Assembly: GCA_039707465.1 (NCBI GenBank)
Contig: CM077646.1
Span: 83,290,715 to 83,354,714 of the forward strand
Reading direction: 5' to 3'
Origin: Rhabdophis nuchalis
Lineage: Eukaryota > Chordata > Lepidosauria > Squamata > Natricidae
DNA: 64,000 nucleotides
The notes below the pieces were generated by a model. That model was not told where the DNA came from. It saw only the letters and a list, made by a program, of their open reading frames with translations, and searched no databases. Below, one piece after another: positions 42,701-56,164 of this stretch (its first letter is position 1; every line of letters starts with the position of its first letter). A program made the translations under genes and the position numbers.

Positions 42701-45700
42701 ATGAATGCTAACATGCTTGAGAAGAAGGCACAGAAGAGGCTGTACTTCCTGAGAATGCTAAGGAAGATAAATCTATCTCAGCATCTACTTCTGTGCTACT
42801 ATCGCAGCAGAATGTCCTGACATATGGCATTCTTGCATGGTATGGGAGCAGCTCTGCAGCAGACAAAAAAGCTCTACAGAGAATCATTAAAACTGCCCAG
42901 AATATCACCAGGCTCCAGCTACCAGCCCTGGATGACATCTTCACATCTCCCTATTTGAGGAAGTTGCATAACATTCTCAGAGACTCTTCCCATCCTGCTT
43001 ACAATCTTTTTGGACTATTGCTGTTGCGATTATCATTCCAGGTTTTGGCAGTTCAGTAGGTTTTAAATTAGTATAGGCTTTAAACCATTGTTAGGCCACT
43101 GAATGAACCCTGAACCTAGGAAGCACACGTCATCTCGCCTGACAAAGGCTAACAAAGGCTAGTGTGTACCATCACCCAATTCTTGAAGCAATACACAAAA
43201 TGTAACTAAATGTATTTTGCTAGATAGCTGAATGTATTTTCCCAGGCTATTTTCCCAGGCTATTGAATGCGTTTTACCAAGCAACTGTATGAGCCAATCA
43301 AACTATACTAGAATGTAAGTTTCACTTTTGTGCCAATAAAAGAGCCCACACCGAGCTAGTCGGGGCGCGCTCATTTGGAGGAAAATCCCATGTGTTTCGT
43401 TCTTATTTTCCCACCGGAGCAGCCCGCCGTCTGTGGTATCGCGTTCCCTCAATAGGGGGCGCAATTTCACCACAAATGGTGACCCTCGACCTGATATCGG
43501 CTATCCTGAACACGAAGTTCTTGCCTCCGGTATAGGTATTATGTTATGTTATGTTGCTGTATTCAATGCTTGCTTTCATTAATAATGATGTTTAAAGATT
43601 TTATTCCAAAGGTGTAATCAACAACAGATAAATGTCATGTATTCTGTAGATACCATCATGGAAAAGACATCTCTTCTATTATTAGATTTTGAAGGTAAAG
43701 ACCACTGCTTTCCGTATCAACCTTGGATGAGGTGGAGTCGGATGACCCAACCCAGAAGGAGAGCTCTATTTCTCACCTACAAAAATCTCTGACATCCCTA
43801 TGTTTGATTTTTCCCCATGGCTTACAACCCTTGTTAGTGCCCTTGTTGGACCTCTGATTATATTGCTGCTTATATGTATTGTAGGACCTTTTGTATTTAA
43901 TCATGTAATGAATTTTTTGAAAACTCATTTGTCTACCATGGAAGCAATGCTCCTTGCTCACTCGCCTGAAAAAGAACCTTTTCTGCCAACAGAGGACGAA
44001 AAAGATATCATTGCAAAGGACTTAAAACGCCCGTATGCAATAGGTAGTGATGAGGAGCCAGATTGGTAGAGGGCACCTCCTTAAAAAACAAAAAACAGAG
44101 GAGATGTTGCGATTATCATTCCAGGTTTTGGCAGTTCAGTAGGTTTTAAATTAGTATAGGCTTTAAACCATTGTTAGGCCACTGAATGAACCCTGAACCT
44201 AGGAAGCACACGTCATCTCGCCTGACAAAGGCTAACAAAGGCTAGTGTGTACCATCACCCAATTCTTGAAGCAATACACAAAATGTAACTAAATGTATTT
44301 TGCTAGATAGCTGAATGTATTTTCCCAGGCTATTTTCCCAGGCTATTGAATGCGTTTTACCAAGCAACTGTATGAACCAATCAAACTATACTAGAATGTA
44401 AGTTTCACTTTTGTGCCAATAAAAGAGCCCACACCGAGCTAGTCGGGGCGCGCTCATTTGGAGGAAAATCCCATGTGTTTCGTTCTTATTTTCCCACCGG
44501 AGCAGCCCGCCTTCTGTGGTATCGCGTTCCCTCAATAGGGGGCGCAATTTCACCACATATTGCCTTTTGGCAGAAGATATAGAACAATTAAAACTAGGAC
44601 CACACGCCTTCTGAATAGCTTTTAACCCAGAGCTATAATTGCACTCAACAATGAACTAAAGTGCCACCATCAGTGAGCTATTGGACAGAACTACTTGGTC
44701 TGTTGTGTGGATGTTTGGGAGGTTTAGGGTCGGGGAATTTTTTGGTGGGTGGGAGGGTGTTTGGAGTTTTTTGTGTGTGTTGGGCCTGGTCTCTGGGTAT
44801 TATGTGAATTTCGTTGTATGTGTAAACTGTATATACGTAAAATGATAATAAAGTAAAGTAAATATAGTATATAGATATTAAAAGTTTTAACTGATTTATT
44901 AGCTATTCCTTAATCAAAAACTACTATTTAGGGCAGATATATAACTAGCCTTGTCACCTGAATTAATGAACCTTAACAATGGATTTCTCTACATGCCTAC
45001 AGTACATGAATGGGGCTTTTGTTGGTGGCTCCTTTAACTCATTAACCAGGATTGAGACCTTGTTGTTACTTCCCTTCAGAAAATCTCTGGATAGAAGTCC
45101 AGGTATAGCAACACTCTGAATTCAACGCAGAGCACTGAAATCACTAAACATGTATTTATTAGAAAAAGTTATTCCCTTTAAACCAGTGTTTTTCAAACTT
45201 GGCAATTTTAAGGTGTGAACTTGAACTCTCGGAATTACCTAACCAGCATGCTGAGACAAGACATCTTAAAATTGTTAAGTTTGAAATACATTGCTTTAAA
45301 CAAATTGAAAGTTCATTAACATTTCCAAGGGGTGTTTGATGTAGGATGTGAAGTACAATGAACTCAAGAAAGCAAAGATAACAGCTGATCTGACAACTGA
45401 ATAATTTTTTAATTATCTGCTGAGAACATTTTACTATATTCTGAGTTTCCTTTGCATCAAACTCAATTCATGCAATAATTGGCAAAAGGACAGACATGAT
45501 TTGCTATGTTTCTTCTGAAATATTTTTAGAAATCTCATTCTGGCCCTCTGGTGGACACCCATCCAATTATTAACCAGATTGGACTCTGCTTAGCTTTCAA
45601 GATACGTTAAGGTTGATTAGGTATTTTCACCTGTAAAAATTGGTGGTATTTTCTCCAAGGATAGAAGAACGGGAGGGTGGCCTCAAGCTTAGCCAACATG

Positions 45701-48500
45701 CAAAAGCTTAAAAGTAAAATGCTTTAAATTTCTATAATACAAACACTGCTTCTCATTTTTGCAATTCAAAAGTGCCCTTACTACTCATATGTCTAGACTC
45801 AATTATATGCATTCTAAGTCTGATTATAGTAAATAATTCTATTTTACTTATTTCTGATCCATAATTTCCAAGTACATAAAATGAAATTACCCCTAAAAAT
45901 GAATTACAGGAATTATCAAAGGAAACTGTTGAGTATCAGCTGTTCACTGTTTTGCTCACAGCATTTAGTGGACCAAAAACAACTGTACTTGACAAGGTCA
46001 AAGTTGTTTGCTTCTTACAGTCATCTTTGTGTCATTACAATGCCATGTAAATCATCATGTATAGGTTAATCAGAAGATGTAAAAGGAAAACCCATTATAT
46101 AACTATTGCTAATTATCTACTTTTCATTAGATTTATTATGACAGCAGCTAGATGTTCCTGGGAGAAAGGGTGTTAAATGAAGATAACAAAACAAATATAC
46201 AAAGTCAATCAGCCTTGAAGTTAGCTACTTGTTCATGGGCCTATAGACAGCCTGTCCTCCTGCCAAACAGTAACTATTCATTCATGGAGTACAGCTACCC
46301 ATGCAAGAAAGGACAAAAAACATTTTAAAATCAAGGGATTTAAATAGCAATACTGACTGTATTAGAAGTATTCCAGGGATGTTCCAATCAGGTGATCCAA
46401 GCTCAAAACAATACCTGAAATACCTGAATCAAATTAGAAACAGGGCCATTTCTAGTTTAAAACGCTTCCAGAATAGTTAGCATAGCATCTGAGTGCTGGT
46501 TAAGTTTGGAAAAGTTAATTTCAAACTTGAAACAACTACCATGTTTCCTTGAAAATAAGACAGCGTCTTATTTTCTTTTGACACCACCACCCCCGAAAAA
46601 AAGCGCTTGGCCTTATTTTCGGAGAAGTCTTATTATTTTTGAGGTGCAGAAGGTGGCGAGCATGGCCACCTCATGGCTGCTGCTGTGTTGCAATATTTTG
46701 GGGGAGGGTTTATTTTCGGGGCAGGACTTATTTTAATGCATGCACTCAAAAGCCCAATTGGGCTTATTATCCAGGGAGGTCTTCTCTTCAGGGAAACAGG
46801 GTATTTTGTGGATTTTAAGAGCAAGATATTTCAAAATTCTACATGGTTGAATTACTCTCCTTAATACAGTATCTAGAATCTTATACCCTCTTACTTGATG
46901 AGCAACATTCATTGAACTAAGTAGGATATTTTTTTTCAAATAAAGATATTATGTGCATTTGCTAGAAGAAACCAATAATTATATGCCATCTCATGTTTTA
47001 CACTTGCCTTTCACTTTCACATACTGTAAATCTGGATTAACACACAGGGCTAAATTGCTAGGCAGAGTCCATGGAGTTGTCGTCCAAGCAACAAGAGAGA
47101 TATTTTCATCATCTTCCAATGGAAAGGTGACAATAACTGAGGGATCTTGAACATCCTTCAATGTAAAAATTTGGGAAAAGTGAAGTCAACCAGAAAAAAA
47201 ATTAAAGTTATTTTACACTTATAGAAATAATCAAGGAATAGTATTATTACAACCAATAATATTTGCATTATTTATGACTATTCATGAATCACATCAAAGG
47301 CAGACAAAGTTTTTAAAAGTGAATTAAACTGATGGCCCTGTGGTAAAATAAAAACCTTCTATGTTAATTTTCTAAATATTGACAGAATTTTCAAATCCGA
47401 AGCAAAAATAGTAATTTAAGTTACAGGCACAGACGTTTGCATTGATTTAAATGATCTACAACATAAACGTAAACCCAAGAAATCTTAATGCAGTCTTAAA
47501 ACCCTACGTATCAAAAATAGATTTTACTTGTTGTGCTTAATCCTTAATCAAAAACTGATCCACTATTCTACAAATAATTATGCAAATAATTCCTACTATT
47601 GCAGAGTCCCTAGCAATTAGAACTGAGATTTGAAAAGCATTTTCTGAAATCCTAAAATGTCAAGAAAGCGTACAAGCACCTCAAAATGATATAGATGCCA
47701 TATACCAGAGGTCTCATTCCCGCGGCCAATTGCGGCCCGCAGGATGGTATCTTGTGGCCCCCACCGTGATATTAAAGTATAATATCCAGGGGAGACATGA
47801 TAGCAGTGTTCCGTTATCTCAGAGGGTGCCACAATGAAGAGGGAGTCAAACTATTCTCCAAGGCACCTGGGGGCAGGACAAGAAGCAATGGGTGGAAACT
47901 AATCAAGGAGAGAAGCAACTTAGAACTAAGGAGAAATTTCCTGACAGTTAGAACAATTAACCTCTGGAACAGCTTGCCTCCAGAAGTTGTGAATGCCCCA
48001 ACCCTGGAAGTCTTTAAGAAGATGTTAGATTGCTATTTGTCTGAAATGGTATACGGTTCCTGCCTATGCAGGGGGTTGGACTAGAAGACCTACAAGGTCC
48101 CTTCCAACTCTGCTATTGTATTGTATTGTATTGTAATATTAGTATTAATATTAATATAAGGAATCCCTTATGCAGCCCAGTCTCACCCAGACTCTGCCTC
48201 CAGCGGCCCCCAGGTAAATTGAGTTTGAGACCCCTGCCATATACCAAGTTCTAATAAAACCCCAAATTCTTGTTTTGGGGTCTTCTAAGTTTTCTAATAT
48301 ATTTCTTTCACACATTTTATTTTTATTTTTAAATTCTCAACTTGAACTGTAAATCCATCAGGTTTTTTTAATCCCATAAATCCCATAATAGAAGAAAAGA
48401 ATTAAGAAATACTCCTTTCTTATTTCTTGCCACGAGATTAGCTAGAATAACAATATTTGCAGTTATGTGGTAAGCCTTTCTTATAGATTTTTGTTCTTAG

Positions 48501-48544
<44 letters not shown>

Positions 48545-51500
48545 ATTTTTATGAGCTGATCAATAAATAAATGAGACTAGGATAGATCTATTTCGAGCTT
48601 TTTAGCTCTCATCAGCTAGTTCTGGTTCGAATCCAGTAAGAGTATGACTAGCTGATGAGAGCTAAAAAGCTTGAAATAGATCTATCCTAGTCTGATTTAT
48701 TTATTGATCAGCTCATAAAAACTAACACACACACACACACATACATATACAACTTCTTATAATCTGACTCAAGTGTTTCAAAGTATGTGGCATATAAATG
48801 TATGTATAAATAAGGGAATAGGTTTATTACAAAAGAAACAATGTTCCCCTTTTGCAAACTACAAGTGTTTTCTGTTATCCTTGATTCTAATACAACACTA
48901 AGAAATAAAGTATATGTTTCTCCTAAAAGATAATTTAATCACAATAATTCGAAATTCTTCCAATTAAAATCTGCCACCAAGTAAAATTGATGGAGAAAAA
49001 TCATTTGGCCAAAAATGCCAAATTTGTCCAGCATCTCTATCATTTATATCAGATCTTAACTGTGGCCAAAATATAAGTCCTAGAGCTTTACAAAGGCAAA
49101 AAATGTTTCATTGCATACAAAATGCAAATCTGCAACTCCTTTAAGCAGCTGTGACTTGTCTCAGACTTGCAAGCTCCAGTTATCAGGCTGGCTGCTCAGA
49201 GTCACCTTGAACTGTCAGATAGGCAGCAAATAAATTTAATAATAAAAAATATGTAAGTCAAATGCATGTGGTTGCAACCAGCCATGGCTTGTTTAAAACA
49301 TTTACCAAACAAGGGATAAACGTCATATTCACACATGACATTAAGGGAAGGGTAAGCAAGTTACATCATGGCTTCAACTTCTGCAGTTGCAATGGTTTCT
49401 GAAAAATAGGCGCATCCGCAGCTGAAATTCCTCATTCTACACTTTAAAAAAAAATGAAGTCCTTTTCTCATTTGAATTTTGTCATCTTGCCGATTCTTCC
49501 TGATTCTGAATATACATTTTTTTCAATGTTGTCTTAATTTTTATAACTAACTCAATGCAGTGAATTGTCCTCCTTCCTTCTTTTTTCCCCACAACAACAT
49601 TGTGGTATGAGTTGGGATGAAAAAGTGACTAGCCCCAAAGTCATTCAGCTGGCTTTTATGCCTATGCAGGACTAGAACTCACATCTCCTGGTTTCTACCT
49701 TACCTTAAGCACTATACCAAACTAGCTCTCCATATGTTAACTTTGAGTAATATTTATTGGAAACTGAAGCTATTCGTGGCAGAGTTGAGGGTTTCCTTAA
49801 GAGGTTTCTGTGAGCTCAAAACAAAATCAACAACCAATTTTCTGGTTGTTATATGATTTCCAATTGCACACACTTCTCAGCAATTCTGTAAGCTGCAAGC
49901 CACCTTGATTGAGTTAAGAAACACCAAATATAGTTGCGCATTTATTGCGCATATTGCGCAATTAATGCCATTTTTGTAGCAATGTCTATGAGCTACAGTA
50001 TTTTTCTTTTTGCATGTCTCCTCCCAAAATAAGCGAGTTTTCAAGAACACAGTGTGCGTCAAAATAAGACAATAGTCATTTGTGCACATTGTATTCCAAC
50101 AAAAGCTATTTTTAGAAAGAAAAGCCCAGCTTTGAATAACTCATTTTGAGAAGGTCAAAGTCATCACAAGCTTGTTGAATAACTCATTTTGCTATTTCAC
50201 AGAAGAAAAACCTGGCAGCAATCAGGTGAGTCCTTTCTTCTCTTTTTTTTCCTCTCCCTTCAAGATTTGCTGAATTAGCTGGACACTCTGCCTACTCTCC
50301 AGTTATTACAAGAAAAGCCTTCCAGAGGCTAGGGATGGGTATGTCAGAAGATGTTGAGCATCTTTTTTTAAGCAAATAAAAGATTTCTTTTTTTCTTCCC
50401 AAAATTAATTGAGAAAAAAATGCTTAAGATATTCAGTTCAAGCACTTGAGGCATCTAGGAACAGTTCACAAGAAGTCTTATATTAAACAAACTTTGGTGG
50501 GGAGACAGTTCTCGCGTACTGACCACTTGTTCGGTGACTGAAGTTACGACAGAACTGAAGGAGTAATGCTTACAATCAGTCCTTGAAGTTCCAGATATGC
50601 ATATTATGAATATTTGCAGACAACTTCCATGTAAAGAAAGGCAGATATGTGCAGCTACCGTGAGAAGATTCACAAAATGGTTGTCATGACAGGTAGCTTC
50701 CCACAACCATAGTTGTAAAGCTTGTTTCCTAGCACCTGTTTTCGCTTGTTATACTCTTTCTGTTCACCTTATATTTATCTTTCTTCATGGATGAATAGGC
50801 ATACTTCTAAGCAAATCACTGGACTGCTGCACTTTAATAATGTTCTCTAATAAGATCTCTGGGGCCGGAAAGGAACCCCAAGGCATTGTTTTAAATAAAG
50901 ATGTAGCTAAACATTGGCATTTTGGTTTGAATATGCCATACCTGTATTCCCATTAATTTTTTATTATTATTTTTTAAAAAGCCAGGCACAATGGCAGTTG
51001 CCACAGGCACAATGGTTCTCACATACAAGACCGCTAGCAATACATTTTAGCTTAATTAAAGGTTCACAAAATCTCAATAAAACCCCAACAGATATGACAT
51101 AATGAACAAAACAAATAAAAGCAATTTATTAAGGAACCAGAATTCAGAATATGCGAAAATATAAAGGCTTTGCATCAAATGAACAGCTGTAATAGTTTGA
51201 AACAGCCTTTAGCTCAGCACACAATTGGCAGACCCTGGTTTAGAATCTAAAACTCTCTTACGCCTAGACATCAAATGTCTAAAGAAAGTGGTCTGGTATG
51301 TTGAAGTACCCTCAAACAATGATAGTTGACAATTATGTGACTTTGCCACTATACAGTTCCATCCAAAATATAAAGCACTGTACCTTATAATTCTGGTGAG
51401 ACTCAAAGTTGGAAAGGGGTGTATTACATGCAGTTGAGAAGGGCATAACTTTAACTCCTCGGTATACCAATCCTTTGTCATATAGCTGTTTGAAAACCCA

Positions 51501-51684
51501 CCTACAAAAAGAACATAATTGAAATATTCAAAAATAGAACAAGATTTGTCAGCTTAAAAGAAATAATAGAGAACGTATAGAAGACAAATTCATAATCTCT
51601 TCCAAGAAAAAGTTTTTTTCTCAACAGATTTAATGCTGATTTCATGTTTAATGTTTTCTTAAAAACTGCATTTATCACTTCAGT

Positions 51685-51759
<75 letters not shown>

Positions 51760-54700
51760 CTTTTTTCCTCTAAAAAGAGGCTGAAAGTCTGGGTGTGTCT
51801 TATACATCGAATGTGGCATTTTTTTGCCTCCTGAAGCCCCGCCCCTTCACCAAAATGGCCGTGCAGACTCTTATGGAGGCTTACAGAGAGCTCCTGGGGG
51901 CTGGAGAGGGCAAAAATGAGCAAAAAATGGGCCGTTTCTTGCCCCCAGCCCCCAGCAGCACTCTATAAGCCTCCATAAGGCTATGCATGCAATTTGTTTG
52001 ACCAAAAAGGTCAGTTTTTGCAAAAATGGGTCGTTTTTTGCTCTTTTTTTGCCCCCACCCCCTCAGAAGCACTCTCCAAGCCCCCCCCCAAGGCTATTCA
52101 TGCCTTTTATTTGAAAAAAACGGGCCCATTTTCACAAAAAACAGGCCGTTTTGGGGAGGTTTGAAGATTGCAAAAAGGGGGTTTTCCCTCTTTTGGAAAT
52201 TTGTTTAGTTAGAGTGGCTGATGAGAATTACGTTCACCAAGTGCTATGCCAGCAGAAACAAGGTTTTAGGTGCTACAGTGATTTTCTTTTCCAGCACATG
52301 GGTAAATACACCTGGAAACATCTACCTACCTACCTATCTACTCTCTCTCCCTCTCTCCTTACCTATCTACTGTATTTCTCTCTATTTCTCTCTATCCCTC
52401 TACCTATCTACCTATCTACACTCTCTACCTACCTACCCTACTGTATTTCTCGCTACTTTTTTCTCTCTATCCCTCTATCCCTTTATCTACCTACCTAACT
52501 ACTCTCTCCCTACCTACCTACTGTATTTCTCTCTCTTTCTCTCCCTCTCTCTCCCTCTATCTACCTATCTACTTTAAAAAAAATTTGCCTCTTCAAAACC
52601 TGGGTGCGTCTTATACTCTGGAAAATACGGGGGGGGGGGGGTATCTTCAGTACCATATCTTCCGAGAAAGAACAAACATGATATTGGGTATATAAGAGCC
52701 AAGTTAGTATAGTAGAGAAAGCATTGGACCATGTCCATCCAGGTCAGTCATGGAACACCATCAGCAGGATTTTCTTGTCCTATTCTCCTCAGTTTATAAA
52801 TGTCTCGTGTGTCATTAGTTCAGTTGCTTGTGTGATTGGTTGTTACTTTGGTTCAGGCTATCCTTTCAGCACAAATGATTTCACAAGATTCTTATGGGGA
52901 AAAGCTGAGGGTATAAAAGCTACCCAGTATTTTCTGGAACGACCTACCCCCCCAACATTTGTACCATCACGGACCTGCACCTCTTTCGCCAGGAGCTTAA
53001 AACTCACTTTTTCCATCTGGCTGGCCTGGCTTAGACTTTATTAACAAATTGTGGGGATTTTATTAAGGGTTTTTAGTTGGTTTTAAAGATGTTTTTAGCA
53101 CGGGTTTAAATTTAATATATTTTTATTGTAGTTATATTGTATTTTGTATTCCTTTTGTATTGTTTTTAATATTTGCCTTTGCGCTGCCCCGAGTCCCTTC
53201 GGGGAGATAGGGAGGGATACAAATCCAACAAACATAAACATAACATAAACATATTTTGGAACAAAAAGTAGTACTGCATATAAATATAACATAGGTTTAA
53301 TATCTTTAATTTTCAAATATCTTAAACGAAAGTATGAGTGCTAGGAACAGCAACATTTCTCATCTTACAATGACATGACTGCTGATATGGTCAGGAAGAA
53401 CTTTGTTTTTATGTCAGTTCTGTTATTTTTTTAAAAATGCCATTGTTGTTTTCAAAAGTAAACGCTTTTCCTCATTCTGCTGACCTAATTCTGTAGCCTT
53501 GGATAGAAGTGTTGTCAAGTCCATGCCTATTTCAATTTTCTTCATATCTCGAGTCCTATCATATCCCTTTGCAGAATTGCTGCTTTGCCCTCCATATCTC
53601 AACTTTCATTTCACTCTTATAATTTGTTTTCTGCTACTTTTCTTCTTTTGCCTTATTCTTCTTAAATAGGAAAGCATATTCCCACTTGCCCTCTGCAGCC
53701 ATCCTAGAATGAATTAATGGTAAAGATAACCTGGCCAAATTTAAGGCAGCAGAGCACATTGTTAATAGGCCTCCAGTTTAAACCTATGTGAGGTGAACAT
53801 AGGTGGTAAACTATGAGCTGTGAAGTGAGCTGGAAATGAGGCTTTTATTGATGGCACACATAAAAATGGTGAAAGAATCTGCATAAACTGCTTTCAATAA
53901 GCATTAAACATTTCTTTGCATGTATTATTCAGATTTTATTTAATAGACAGAGCTGCTAAAGATGATGGTGACTGCCAGCCATAGAAAGGTAATTCGACTG
54001 CTTCTTCTCCTTCGTAATGCTCACAAAAATAGAGATCCTCCAAACTCAAAGTGTGGTTGATTGGGATTTTTTTTCCCCTTAGGACTATAGCTGGAGAAAT
54101 TAAATCTCCTTCCCATGCCTGTTGTAATCCAGATAAGCCTCCTACTGTTTAATGCTATTTGCATTTAAAATGCTGATCCCTAAAAGCACACTTACCTGTT
54201 TTATATTTTGTTAATCACACACTGCAGCAGTAAATTACCATTCCAAAGCACTATGAACAACAGTCCAATATACCGTATTTTTCGGAGTATTAGACACACC
54301 TAAAAGTGGGTGGAAATTATAGGTCTTATAGACCGAATACGGGCATTTTTGCCCCCCCCCAACCCTCAATGCATTACGTTTTCATCCTCATGGGCCTCCA
54401 GAACCACTCTGCAGTTCTGCATGTCTCATTTTCGCCAAAAACAGCGCCGATTTTGGGCTCCCAAGCCCTCCGCAAGTCACATTTTCACCCACCCAGACCC
54501 CCAGAAGCACTCTGCAGGCCAAAAATAGGTGCATTTTTGGCGAAGGCAGGCCATGCGGAGCACTACAGAGTACTTCTGGGGGCTGGGGAGGGTGAATATG
54601 CAACCTGTTGAGGCCAAAACCTTTTTTTCTTGTTTTCCTCCTGTAAATTTAGTTCAAAAAATACGGTACATTTATGAAATATGATGGTGATTTTATGTCC

Positions 54701-56133
54701 CTTTTCCAAAGAATAAATGGCTACTCGAGTGAAAATAAAAGCATAATATAATAGGATACTGAAAGGCTGAATTGTAGCAATGCATGAATTTAATTCAACT
54801 AGTCCCTCTTGTGGAATTTTCTCCCAAGTACATGAATATGAAATGCCACACCAATTATTTTAACATTTGAACTCACTTGTAATACTGTATATAATAACAA
54901 TACCAGAATAAAGTGAGATTTGCAAAAACAGGCTGTCTGACAAAGACAGAGATATGTGAGCCAGTTTAGTGTAGACCAGGCAAGAAATGAGGAAACCGTG
55001 ACCTCTAGTTCCATCTTAGGTCCAAGAAAGGTTGTTGAATTTGGGCCAGACACTGCCTTAGGAATGAAGCAAGGGCAAACCATTTCCAATATCTTACTAA
55101 AAAAGGACTTGTCCAGGCAAGCAGCAGGAATCATCAACACACTCAAAGGGAGGATACCCACACAAGATATAGATATTTGTGCCTATCCCTGCAGTTTTCT
55201 TGGCAGCAGTTTTGGAGGTTTTCCATTGCCTTATTTGTTTATTTTACAAGTAATTTGTTTGTTTATATATTAAACTTCTTAATCTCCCTCACAGAGAGGC
55301 TCTGGAGAGGTGTACGATTTAATCCCGTTGTGGTGAACCTATGGCACAGGTGGCACGCGGAGCCATTTCTGAGAACATGTGAGGCCTTGCCCTGTCAGTT
55401 CCAGCACACATTCGGGAACAGACTTCCAGTTTGTGTGTTGAACCGTTTCTCACCTTCCCCAGGCTCCTAGAAAGCCTCTGGAGCCTGGGGTGGGCGAAAA
55501 ACGGACCTACCAGGCCCACTGGAAGTTGGAAAACGGGCCAATTCTGGCCTCCAGAGGGTCTCGGTGGGGGGAGCTGCTTTCGCCCTCCCCAGGCTCCAAG
55601 AAAACGGTGAGCACATACGCGGGGCAGCGGGGGGGGCACGGTTTACACATGCGTGCACAGGGGGCATGGTACAGAAAAATATTAAGTTATGGGGTAGAGT
55701 TAAAGTATTGGGAAAGGATTAAAAATTGGCTAGAGTCAGTAACAGGAGACAAAATAGATTGGAAACAAGAAGTTTTTCTACTAGGAATAATGACTGTGAA
55801 ACATAAAAAAGAAATCCAGTGTTTAATTTTACACGTAATTAGGGCGACGAGGATTGCCTTCGCTCAGAAATGGAAAAATAAATTAATACCAAACGAAGAT
55901 GAAATAATAAGAAAGGTTATGGACTGTGCCGAAATGGACAAATTAACAAAAGAAATCCAGGGGAAAGAAGGAGCAGAATATTACCAGATATAGGAAAAAT
56001 GGTATAGGTGGATGGAGGAAAGAAACAAGGATCAATGAAAGAAATAAACTCCAAAAATAGTAGTTAAGGAGAATTAACATACATACATATACATACATAC
56101 ACATATACATACATACATACATACATGCGTGCG

Positions 56134-56164
<31 letters not shown>

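Larger units (their letters stand above)
43022..44557 (+). mobile_element. young endogenous retrovirus, internally deleted, two 453-bp LTRs
   Basis: Direct repeats 43022-43474 and 44105-44557 begin TGTTGCG and end CACCACA (TG...CA). They differ at only two positions that I can find (G/A near 43291/44374 and G/T near 43429/44512). The 6-bp duplication TATTGC flanks the whole element (43016-43021 and 44558-44563). A primer-binding-like TGGTGACCCTCGACC follows the 5' LTR, and a purine-rich AGAGGAGA precedes the 3' LTR. Only ~630 bp of interior remain: no gag or pol, just an Env tail. The ERV is in plus orientation, antisense to IARS1. Confidence 0.95.
48503..48745. repeat. palindromic pair of hammerhead repeats flanked by (TG)n and (CA)n
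   Basis: Left arm 48548-48621 (minus-oriented ribozyme and tail) and right arm 48645-48722 (plus-oriented) are inverted copies. They surround a short loop containing the pol III box B-like GGTTCGAATCC. (TG)n precedes and (CA)n follows, extending the palindrome. Confidence 0.8.

Noticed and set aside
55490..55993. 167-codon frame as a host gene
   Set aside because: The second half is the L1 ORF2 C-terminus and the first half is read-through of a hAT element.
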